Shown here one piece after another: positions 1 to 5,081 of a stretch of 5,081 nt of DNA. The notes under the pieces are model-generated. The model made no database searches and was not told the DNA's origin. It saw only the letters and a program-made list of their open reading frames with translations. Source of the DNA: Clostridia bacterium (GTDB lineage Bacteria > Bacillota > Clostridia > Oscillospirales > CAG-272); contig JAGBTR010000157.1 of NCBI GenBank assembly GCA_017631215.1, positions 1-5,081 of the forward strand. The letters are read 5' to 3'. Every line of letters begins with the position of its first letter. The first letter of the stretch is position 1. The translations under genes and the position numbers were made by a program.

Positions 1-741
1 ATCGGCTGCGGCGATTGCCTTTCCGTATGTCCCCGTCATCTTCACCGCATCGGCGAGGATGGCGCGCACCTCATCGACCGCAATCTGTGCGCGGTCTGCG
101 GTGCGTGTGCTGACGCCTGCACGGGCGCGCTTGAGATGTGCGGCAAGGAGATGTCGGTCAAGGACATTCTTGACGAGGTCGTGCGCGACGAGAGCTTTTA
201 CCGCAACTCGGGCGGCGGTCTGACCGTCTCGGGTGGCGATCCCCTCTTCTGCCCCGACTTCACGCTTGCACTGGTCAAGGAGGCCAAGGCACGCGGTCTG
301 CACGTCTGCATCGAGACGTCGGGCTACGCCGCGTGGGAGACGGTCGAGCCTCTCATCCCTTACGTCGATATCTTTCTCTGGGACGTCAAGGAGAGTGACA
401 GCGACCGCCACAAGCAGTTCACCGGCGTCTCAAACGAGCGCATTCTGGACAATCTCGAGCGGCTCGACCGCGCGGGGGCGCGCATCATCTTGCGCTGTCC
501 CATCATCCCCACCTTCAACGACCGCGAGGAGCATCTGCGCGCCATTGGAGCACTCGCCGAGCGACTTGGCGGCGTGGAGCGCGTGGACATCGAGCCCTAT
601 CACCCGCTGGGACAATCCAAGCACACCTCGCTCGGGGAGATCGATCCTCTCTCGGATATGACCTTCCCCGAGCCCGCCACGGTGGACGGCTGGATCGCCG
701 CCGTCGCCGCGTGTACGGGCAAGCCCGTCGGGCGGGCATAA
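1..741 (+). CDS. Glycyl-radical enzyme activating protein (radical SAM), 5'-truncated by window edge
   Basis: The reading frame is open from base 1 to the TAA at 739-741, giving the last 246 residues. A [4Fe-4S] ferredoxin-type insert is visible. The first cluster shows Cys3, Cys6 and Cys10-Pro (its first Cys should lie just before the window). The second is complete as Cys30-x2-Cys33-x2-Cys36-x3-Cys40. Next come the SAM-binding GGGLTVSGGDP motif (residues 71-81), a WDVK motif and a PYHPLGQSKH end. This order is typical of PflA-type activases with two extra clusters, which use SAM to place the glycyl radical on a partner enzyme (pyruvate formate-lyase, choline lyase, glycerol dehydratase and similar). 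The radical-SAM CxxxCxxC motif lies outside the window. GGD replaces the usual GGE, a conservative change. The ATG at 136 is internal, since the Cys clusters precede it. The partner enzyme is not visible, so the substrate class cannot be named. Family assignment is secure. Confidence 0.95.
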   Translation: MGCGDCLSVCPRHLHRIGEDGAHLIDRNLCAVCGACADACTGALEMCGKEMSVKDILDEVVRDESFYRNSGGGLTVSGGDPLFCPDFTLALVKEAKARGLHVCIETSGYAAWETVEPLIPYVDIFLWDVKESDSDRHKQFTGVSNERILDNLERLDRAGARIILRCPIIPTFNDREEHLRAIGALAERLGGVERVDIEPYHPLGQSKHTSLGEIDPLSDMTFPEPATVDGWIAAVAACTGKPVGRA

Positions 742-750
742 CGAAACAAA

Positions 751-782
751 AAAAGCCGAAGGACGCAATGCCTTCGGCTTTT
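751..782. terminator. Bidirectional intrinsic terminator between convergent genes
   Basis: A perfect 12-bp inverted repeat (AAAAGCCGAAGG at 751-762, CCTTCGGCTTTT at 771-782) encloses an 8-nt loop. Read on the minus strand the stem runs into seven T's; read on the plus strand it ends in TTTTGTTT. It lies 9 nt after the activase stop and 2 nt after the kinase stop on the other strand, so it can end both transcripts. Confidence 0.92.
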
Positions 783-784
783 GT

Positions 785-1279
785 TTATGATAGCGTTGCC
801 AGATAATGCTCCGCCTCGTCGCGCGAGTGAAAAACGATGATGCGGCGATCACCGTAGCGCGCCAGCAGCTCCAGCACGCGCGGTCTGCTTTCGGTCGCAA
901 AGTCGCGGACGAACGAGACAAAATCCTCATCCGTCTCCCCCTCGCGCTCGACCCACGGAAGATCGGGGCGAGCCTTGCCCCGCCGCGCCGCCAGCCCCGA
1001 GAGGCAGACGTCGGTCGGGTAGTCAAGGAAAAACACCGTATCGCACGCCGCGAGCCGCAGCTCCATCGTGCCGGCGTAGTTGCCGTCGATGATCCACGAC
1101 TCCTGCGCGAGCACAGCCTCCAGCCGCGAGCGAAATTGCTCGCGCGGAACGGTCGTGCGGTCGGCGTTCCAGTACATCAGATCCAAATGGTGGAGCGGAA
1201 GCCCCGTTTTGTCAGCCAGCGCACGCGAAAAGGTGCTTTTGCCGCTTCCCGGACAGCCGATGACGATGATCTTATCCAT
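785..1279 (-). CDS. P-loop nucleotide kinase, FlaR / adenylate-kinase-like family
   Basis: This 164-aa cytosolic protein has a Walker A loop GCPGSGKST at residues 8-16. It also has the family motifs LDLMYW (32-37) and WIIDGNY (62-68), and a Walker-B-like strand VFFLDYP (82-88). An Arg-rich lid follows at about residues 96-104 (AARRGKARP). Such proteins are annotated as 'topology modulation protein FlaR' or 'adenylate kinase', and the real substrate of most is unknown; phosphoryl transfer to a small molecule is likely from the fold. I place the start at the ATG 1277-1279 because GAGGGGG (1284-1290) sits just upstream. A GTG at 1304-1306 would add nine residues, but it has no ribosome site. The gene overlaps the end of the upstream hypothetical gene by 8 nt, so the two are co-transcribed and probably translationally coupled. 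No residue looks missing. Confidence 0.88.
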   Translation of the reverse strand: MDKIIVIGCPGSGKSTFSRALADKTGLPLHHLDLMYWNADRTTVPREQFRSRLEAVLAQESWIIDGNYAGTMELRLAACDTVFFLDYPTDVCLSGLAARRGKARPDLPWVEREGETDEDFVSFVRDFATESRPRVLELLARYGDRRIIVFHSRDEAEHYLATLS

Positions 1280-2237
1280 TGCGCCCCCTCTTTTCGTGTA
1301 CGACACGCCCGAAGTACCGCGAAAAATCGATCTCGTCGGTTTCGGTATACTTGTAATATTGGGTGCTCAGACCGTCGAATTCTTTCTCAGACAGCTGTGT
1401 GTAGTTGATATGCTCAAAAAAGTCGATGTCGAGCATATAGCCATAGCGAATGAGCCGATGCTTCTCATCCGCCACACACACGCGGTGGCACGTAATCCGA
1501 CCGCCGTCGCTGGTATGATCAAAGCAGTGATACACAATCACCTTGCCCGCATTGTAGAAGGGCGTTTTTTTACCGCCGTTCTTCAGGCAAGAGATCTCGT
1601 GTTCATATTCCTTCAAATCGCAGATCAGGCTACGAAGCATAGCGGCCCCCTCCGCAAGAGAGCAAAAGCCGTAGCAGTCGAACATATCCGCAACGTTGTC
1701 ATACATACGCGCGAGTTTCGTCCCCGAACGGAACGGATGGGCAAACATCGCCTGCATACCCAGCAAGCACCAATCCACGAAATACTGATTGGAGAACTCA
1801 CCGCGCATCATACGGTGAACGACCTCCAGCATACTGTCAAGATCGAAATAATCGTCCAGCGCCAGCTGGCGATCCATATAGTCAAGCGCCCTCAGCTCGT
1901 CCTCACTCATTTCTCCGCGCAAGCCGCGACGGATCTGCTCGGCGGGAATGGCGTTTTTGAAGCTGCGTCTCGGTCTTTCCACCTTGCAATGCTCCAGCGG
2001 ATGCACCGACCAATAGCTGCCTGTCAGCTCATCGCGCAGTACCTCAAATACGTCCTCCTCCACGTACCGCGCCTCGTAACGCTCGCCGCGTGAGTCGCGT
2101 CCCTTCGTTTCCTCGTGGGGGATGCCCTCCAAAATGTACATCTCTTTTCTTGAGGGATCGTAAAAGAGGACGTCATACGTTGCGTCCTGCTCGCCCTCCG
2201 TATAAAAGATCTCCCATTGACTTGCCAAAAATTCCAT
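1272..2237 (-). CDS. Hypothetical protein, 321 aa, soluble and Cys-rich; family not recognised
   Basis: I do not recognise this protein. It is mixed alpha/beta in appearance, acidic in its N-terminal half, and has no signal peptide or membrane segment. Residues 1-75 look strand-rich (DVLFYDPSRKEMYILEG). Residues 100-225 look helical, with many Met/Asp/Glu/Tyr/Phe residues. Residues 240-321 return to strand-like segments (KVIVYHCFDH, RITCHRVCVADEKH). Nine cysteines are spread over the second two thirds, including CHRVC near the C-terminus; they do not form a metal-site pattern I know. The start is ATG 2235-2237, with GGATAGGTG (2244-2252) about 6 nt upstream and a consensus promoter 130 nt further up. 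The stop (TAA, 1272-1274) overlaps the start of the FlaR-like kinase, so the two form a bicistron. Coding potential is supported by promoter, ribosome site, overlap and composition; function is open. Confidence 0.82.
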   Translation of the reverse strand: MEFLASQWEIFYTEGEQDATYDVLFYDPSRKEMYILEGIPHEETKGRDSRGERYEARYVEEDVFEVLRDELTGSYWSVHPLEHCKVERPRRSFKNAIPAEQIRRGLRGEMSEDELRALDYMDRQLALDDYFDLDSMLEVVHRMMRGEFSNQYFVDWCLLGMQAMFAHPFRSGTKLARMYDNVADMFDCYGFCSLAEGAAMLRSLICDLKEYEHEISCLKNGGKKTPFYNAGKVIVYHCFDHTSDGGRITCHRVCVADEKHRLIRYGYMLDIDFFEHINYTQLSEKEFDGLSTQYYKYTETDEIDFSRYFGRVVHEKRGRNG

Positions 2238-2367
2238 AGCTTACACCTATCCTTTCTGTTTTCGTTGGTATCCAACGGTCGTTCGTCAAACGTGTTTCTG
2301 TGCTGTTGACGGCAGTGTGTAAAAGATACGTATTTCTTGGCAGTGTCCTCCTCTATATTCGGGTATG
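2238..2367 (-). other. 130-nt untranslated leader of the 321-aa gene
   Basis: The stretch between the predicted start point and the ATG holds no ATG-initiated leader ORF and no riboswitch class I recognise. It contains a strong Shine-Dalgarno-like AGAGGAGG (minus strand, 2347-2354) with no start codon at usable distance. It also has an 8-bp direct repeat GGCAGTGT (2311-2318 and 2339-2346), a loose inverted pair CGTCAA/TTGACG (2284-2289, 2306-2311), and the hairpin at 2263-2277. Confidence 0.5.
2263..2277 (-). repeat. Short inverted repeat in the leader, just upstream of the ribosome site
   Basis: CGTTGG (2263-2268) and CCAACG (2272-2277) are perfect complements around a 3-nt TAT. In the minus-strand transcript this would form a tight 6-bp hairpin about 10 nt upstream of the Shine-Dalgarno of the 321-aa gene. 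It could help control translation or be incidental. Confidence 0.4.
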
Positions 2368-2388
2368 TGGCATATTATACCACATACC
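2362..2388. promoter_or_regulatory. Putative operator: perfect 9-bp inverted repeat around the -10 box
   Basis: GGTATGTGG (2362-2370) and CCACATACC (2380-2388) are perfect reverse complements separated by 9 nt. On the minus strand the spacer carries TATAAT (2374-2379). One arm lies in the -35/-10 spacer and the other covers the expected transcription start. A dimeric repressor bound here would block the promoter. Which regulator binds is not visible: no gene in the window encodes an obvious DNA-binding protein. I found no second copy of the repeat in the window. Confidence 0.75.
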
Positions 2389-2402
2389 GACAACCTTGTC
2401 AA
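2374..2402 (-). promoter_or_regulatory. Perfect-consensus sigma-A promoter for the 321-aa gene / kinase operon
   Basis: On the minus strand, TTGACA (2397-2402) and TATAAT (2374-2379) are separated by exactly 17 nt, matching the housekeeping consensus at all 12 positions. Transcription should begin near 2367, giving a leader of about 130 nt before the ATG at 2237. A shorter palindrome, GACAA-CC-TTGTC (2389-2400), overlaps the -35 box. The -35 begins 3 nt after the T-run of the preceding terminator. Confidence 0.88.
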
Positions 2403-2405
2403 CAC

Positions 2406-2431
2406 AAAAGGCCAGCCGTAGCTGACCTTTT
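2406..2431 (-). terminator. Intrinsic terminator of the coaX-ECF operon, UACG tetraloop
   Basis: In the minus-strand transcript the stem AAAAGGUCAGC / GCUGGCCUUUU (2421-2431 and 2406-2416) is 11 bp with one G-U pair, closed by C-UACG-G, a classic UNCG tetraloop. The T-run follows. On the plus strand the wobble would be a C-A mismatch, so the hairpin is built for minus-strand transcripts. It lies about 16 nt after the stop of the ECF S component. Confidence 0.9.
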
Positions 2432-2446
2432 TGCTTTGTCTGTATT

Positions 2447-3040
2447 TTAGTGTGCCCGACGTCTGATCTGCAGCAGGCGGACGACAACGGGGCTGAGCAC
2501 GACGCTAAGACCCACTTCAAAGATGAAGTTGCCCATCGCCAGCGCCCAGAAGAGCGCCATACCCGACACGTCCATACCGATCATCTGGGCGATGCCCTCG
2601 GCGTGAGGCAGGAAAAAGATCGAGCAGCCGAGCAGGAATACCGCCGTATTGACCACGGGGCAGGCCAGCGATGCGGCCACAACCGCGACGGTATCATTGA
2701 CGCGCGAGAGCAGCTTATAGATCAGCCCCGCGGCAAGACCGCACGCCATTCCCTTGGCGACGACGGTCACGACCGTACCGATAATATGGAAGGCAAAGAA
2801 CAGCGCAGCGCCGCCCGTTGCCATCACGACCACGGCAAACACCAGACCCAGCCACGCACCGATGCCCCAGCCGCACAGTGCCGCACCGATGATGATCGGG
2901 ATGAGGGCCAGTGCCGTGGAAAACGGTCCGAAGAAGGTGGTGTAGGTGCTGATGAGCTGAAGCAGAATGACAAGCGCCGTCATCACCGCGCCAAGCACCA
3001 TCGTCCGTGTCGACATTCTTCTTTGATTGGTTGCTTTCAT
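2447..3040 (-). CDS. ECF transporter S component, probably pantothenate-specific (PanT-like)
   Basis: This 197-aa integral membrane protein has about six hydrophobic segments (roughly residues 14-35, 40-52, 55-75, 80-110, 118-142 and 160-190) and a basic N-terminus and C-terminus. Segment 1 contains AVMTA (18-22), the AxxxA pattern S components use to dock on EcfT. Length and layout fit the family, which binds a vitamin and joins a shared EcfT/EcfA module; no EcfA or EcfT gene is visible here, as expected for a group II system. The start at ATG 3038-3040 is fixed by an ideal AAGGAGG (3047-3053) six bases upstream. It follows coaX by 75 nt in the same direction, which suggests pantothenate as substrate. 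That substrate is an inference from context, and another vitamin cannot be excluded. Confidence 0.87.
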   Translation of the reverse strand: MKATNQRRMSTRTMVLGAVMTALVILLQLISTYTTFFGPFSTALALIPIIIGAALCGWGIGAWLGLVFAVVVMATGGAALFFAFHIIGTVVTVVAKGMACGLAAGLIYKLLSRVNDTVAVVAASLACPVVNTAVFLLGCSIFFLPHAEGIAQMIGMDVSGMALFWALAMGNFIFEVGLSVVLSPVVVRLLQIRRRAH

Positions 3041-3088
3041 AAAAATCCTCCTTGCTGTCGTCCGCGCTTGCGGTACAACGCATAATTT

Positions 3089-3114
3089 TATATTATCCCC
3101 TCGGGGGCAATATA
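3089..3114 (-). other. Intercistronic hairpin between coaX and the ECF gene
   Basis: TATATT (3089-3094) pairs with AATATA (3109-3114) and CCCC (3097-3100) with GGGG (3104-3107), with a 3-nt loop and a small internal bulge. In the transcript it begins 1 nt after the coaX stop. No T-run follows it on the minus strand, so it is more likely a stability or processing element, or a weak attenuator, than a full terminator. Confidence 0.5.
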
Positions 3115-3115
3115 C

Positions 3116-3880
3116 TCAGTGATTCTTTTCGTACAGCACGCGCAAGCCCTGCAGCACCAAATGCTCATCCAGCGTTATGCTGTGCTTGCAATGCGGGACG
3201 ATGAGATGCGCAAGCCCTCCCGTAGCATAGACGGGCAAGGTCGCACCGACCTCGTCGCAGATGCGATCGATCATACCGTCAAGCATCGCGGCGTGACCGA
3301 AGATGACACCCGAACGCATCGCATCGACCGTGTTTTTTCCGACCGCAGCGGTGGGGGGATCCAGGCTGACCTGCGGCAGCTGTGCCGTCTCCTCGGACAG
3401 CGCGCGAAGTCCCATCCGCACACCCGGAATGATCGAAACGCCGTCGAAGGTGCCCTTATTGCTCAGCACCATCATCTTGGTCGCCGTGCCCATATCGATG
3501 ATGAGCGCGGGGCTGCCGTAGGTGTGGTGAACGGCGACGCAGGCACAGATAAGGTCCGAACCGACCGAGGACGGTGTATCACAGTGAATGTTGACACCCG
3601 TTTTGACGCCGGGACCGACCAGCAATGCCTCCACGCCGCAGATGAAATGCACCGCATTCCGCACGACGGCATTGAGTGCGGGAACGACCGACGAAATGAT
3701 CGCGCCGTCAATGTCCGATCTGACTACGCCGTGAAGCGCGAGAACACTTGACAAAAGTGCGGCGTATTCGTCCTCCGTCTTGGAGGTGTCGGTCGCGACG
3801 CGCGCAACGAACGCAAGACGCCCGTCGATAAAGCCGCCAAGCGCCATATTGGTGTTGCCGATATCAATTGTCAAAACCAT
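3116..3880 (-). CDS. coaX: Type III pantothenate kinase (CoaX)
   Basis: This cytosolic enzyme makes 4'-phosphopantothenate from pantothenate and ATP, the first step of coenzyme A synthesis. At 254 aa it has normal family length. The ASKHA-fold motifs appear in order: DIGNTN (residues 6-11, phosphate loop), ISSVVP (62-67), GVKTGVNI (91-98), GSDL with the catalytic-type Asp109, and IDMGTATK (128-135, second phosphate loop). SIIPGVRMGLRALSEETAQLP follows in the 150-175 region. The Arg often found after the GxD Asp is Leu here, and the usual second Thr of GTATT is Lys. I take the ATG at 3878-3880, served by GGGAGG (3888-3893) seven bases upstream; a TTG at 3893-3895 overlaps that site and is rejected. 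The gene leads the ECF S component gene. A three-helix membrane protein gene ends 42 nt upstream without a terminator between, so read-through is likely. Confidence 0.96.
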   Translation of the reverse strand: MVLTIDIGNTNMALGGFIDGRLAFVARVATDTSKTEDEYAALLSSVLALHGVVRSDIDGAIISSVVPALNAVVRNAVHFICGVEALLVGPGVKTGVNIHCDTPSSVGSDLICACVAVHHTYGSPALIIDMGTATKMMVLSNKGTFDGVSIIPGVRMGLRALSEETAQLPQVSLDPPTAAVGKNTVDAMRSGVIFGHAAMLDGMIDRICDEVGATLPVYATGGLAHLIVPHCKHSITLDEHLVLQGLRVLYEKNH

Positions 3881-3904
3881 TGCCACACCTCCCAAGCATG
3901 ATCA

Positions 3905-3917
3905 TTGAATGATTCAA
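3905..3917. promoter_or_regulatory. Perfect inverted repeat in the coaX upstream region
   Basis: TTGAAT (3905-3910) and ATTCAA (3912-3917) mirror each other around one central G. The site lies between the coaX ribosome site and the upstream stop codon, covering the start point predicted from the nearby promoter. It could be an operator. It is AT-rich and short, so chance is possible. Confidence 0.4.
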
Positions 3918-3919
3918 GA

Positions 3920-3948
3920 ATTCTATTTTCTTTTTTGATTTTTTTCAC
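3920..3948 (-). promoter_or_regulatory. Possible internal promoter for coaX
   Basis: On the minus strand, TAGAAT (3920-3925, five of six consensus bases) lies 17 nt downstream of GTGAAA (3943-3948, four of six). Transcription would start near 3914, leaving a leader of about 34 nt. The boxes lie inside the end of the upstream membrane gene. The -35 is weak. Confidence 0.4.
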
Positions 3949-4183
3949 GCTTCTGCTGGAGAGCGGTCATGAATATAAGAAGACACAATACGCCTACTAT
4001 GATCCACTGAAGAATATAGAATTGAAAACGCTCTGCAATCAACATACAAAAGCTGGTGATCACCGAAGCGACAGCCGTAATCAAAAATTTTCCTTTGATT
4101 TTGTATACGTTAAGAAAAGCATATATAGGTCCGATAAATGCTGCCGTACCGATTATAACGGCGGCGATCCAATGTTCTTGCAT
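3923..4183 (-). CDS. Small hypothetical membrane protein, three transmembrane helices, 86 aa
   Basis: I do not recognise a family. From the ATG at 4181-4183 the product has helices at about residues 5-26, 33-50 and 55-75, then a basic tail (QQKREKNQKRK). The frame stays open up to an ATG at 4277-4279, but that reach contains the promoter at 4224-4251 and joins the ATP synthase terminator, so the longer form is unlikely. A second candidate ATG at 4199-4201 has no ribosome site; the one chosen has GGAG about 12 nt upstream, rather far. The gene sits in a pocket of about 36% G+C between genes near 60%, with different codon use, which suggests recent acquisition or fast evolution. It is not atpI, since it lies after the terminator of the ATP synthase operon. 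It probably reads into coaX. Existence is supported by the promoter and the clean membrane pattern. Confidence 0.68.
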   Translation of the reverse strand: MQEHWIAAVIIGTAAFIGPIYAFLNVYKIKGKFLITAVASVITSFCMLIAERFQFYILQWIIVGVLCLLIFMTALQQKREKNQKRK

Positions 4184-4223
4184 CCTATGCGTACACTCCA
4201 TACCGTTGAAATCATACAACTTT

Positions 4224-4251
4224 ATTATACTGCCTTTTTTCAAAAAGTCAA
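4224..4251 (-). promoter_or_regulatory. Promoter for the small membrane gene (and probably coaX-ECF)
   Basis: On the minus strand, TTGACT (4246-4251) and TATAAT (4224-4229) are separated by 16 nt. Transcription should begin near 4217, which leaves a leader of about 34 nt before the ATG at 4183. It starts about 27 nt past the ATP synthase terminator and no terminator follows before coaX. Confidence 0.72.
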
Positions 4252-4277
4252 TAGCATATTTTCGTTTTGTCTCATTC

Positions 4278-4312
4278 AAAAAACGGGAGCGGCAAAACCT
4301 GCCACCCCCGTT
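4278..4312 (-). terminator. Intrinsic terminator of the ATP synthase operon
   Basis: The minus-strand transcript forms a 12-bp stem (4301-4312 with 4282-4293) containing two G-U pairs around a 7-nt loop, followed by a run of U's. The wobbles would be mismatches on the plus strand, confirming direction. It begins 6 nt after the atpC stop. Confidence 0.93.
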
Positions 4313-4318
4313 GGATAC

Positions 4319-5081
<763 letters not shown>

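Noticed and set aside
430..1026. Minus-strand open frame of 198 codons
   Set aside because: It runs through the bidirectional terminator and covers both the activase and kinase genes out of frame; its product is Arg/Ala-rich without a family.
806..1408. Plus-strand open frame of 200 codons
   Set aside because: Antisense to the FlaR-like kinase, whose Walker A and other motifs show that the minus strand is coding.
1080..2093. Plus-strand open frame of 337 codons
   Set aside because: It lies opposite the 321-aa gene and the start of the kinase gene. Its product is rich in His, Arg and Gln, as antisense translations of GC-rich genes often are, and it has no ribosome site or promoter. The minus strand has promoter, ribosome sites and a coupled overlap with a recognisable kinase.
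2024..2275. Minus-strand 83-codon frame starting at a TTG upstream of the 321-aa gene
   Set aside because: It overlaps the 321-aa gene in another frame, starts within the leader hairpin and has no family signal or ribosome site.
2238..2446. Known riboswitch or small RNA gene in the gap
   Set aside because: I looked for conserved cores such as those of TPP, FMN, cobalamin, preQ1 and T-box leaders and recognised none; only the promoter, operator, terminator and simple repeats are supported.
3062..3073. Small inverted repeat CCGC/GCGG in the coaX-ECF gap
   Set aside because: Only four base pairs; expected by chance in GC-rich DNA.
2450..3085. Plus-strand open frame of 211 codons
   Set aside because: Antisense to the ECF S component. 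The product is an unlikely string of His, Arg, Asp and Gln, while the minus strand gives clean membrane helices and an ideal ribosome site.
3119..3751. Plus-strand open frame of 210 codons
   Set aside because: Antisense to coaX, which has all its family motifs.
4184..4279. Longer N-terminus for the small membrane protein, from the ATG at 4279
   Set aside because: This stretch contains the TTGACT/TATAAT promoter and would begin inside the terminator tail of the atp operon; the shorter form fits the promoter better.

Overview
The window reads like chromosomal DNA of a GC-rich anaerobic Firmicute, most likely a gut-type Clostridia/Oscillospirales member. This is an inference from gene content: a glycyl-radical-enzyme activase with a ferredoxin insert, a type III pantothenate kinase (CoaX) beside an ECF-transporter S component, and a short ATP-synthase epsilon subunit. 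Strong Shine-Dalgarno sites and hairpin-plus-T-run terminators also fit. Coding DNA is about 60% G+C, except for an AT-rich pocket at about 3901-4260 (130 G/C among 360 bases by hand count). I see no rRNA, tRNA, CRISPR array, insertion sequence or phage gene.

Layout. (1) 1-741, plus strand: the C-terminal 246 residues of a glycyl-radical enzyme activating protein, cut by the window edge. (2) 751-782: a bidirectional terminator between convergent genes. (3) 785-2237, minus strand: an unrecognised 321-aa soluble protein followed by, and overlapping by 8 nt, a small P-loop kinase of the FlaR/adenylate-kinase-like family. The pair is driven by a perfect-consensus promoter (TTGACA-17-TATAAT) whose -10 box sits inside a perfect 9-bp inverted repeat, so it looks strong but repressed. 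(4) 2447-3880, minus strand: coaX and then an ECF S component, ending in a UACG-loop terminator that abuts the promoter of block 3. (5) 3923-4183, minus strand: an AT-rich gene for an 86-aa three-helix membrane protein with its own promoter, probably read through into coaX. (6) 4278-5081, minus strand: the end of the ATP synthase operon, atpD (partial) and an 87-aa atpC, closed by a strong terminator.

How the genes work together. The ECF S component probably brings pantothenate, or a related vitamin, into the cell, and CoaX phosphorylates pantothenate in the first step of coenzyme A synthesis. AtpD and AtpC belong to the F1 part of the ATP synthase. The role of the hypothetical-kinase pair is unknown.

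Most of the window is housekeeping and I do not see a clearly new defence or mobile system. The parts that existing knowledge explains least are the operator-promoter with its 130-nt leader and unknown 321-aa gene (1272-2402), and the AT-rich membrane-protein pocket (3900-4260).
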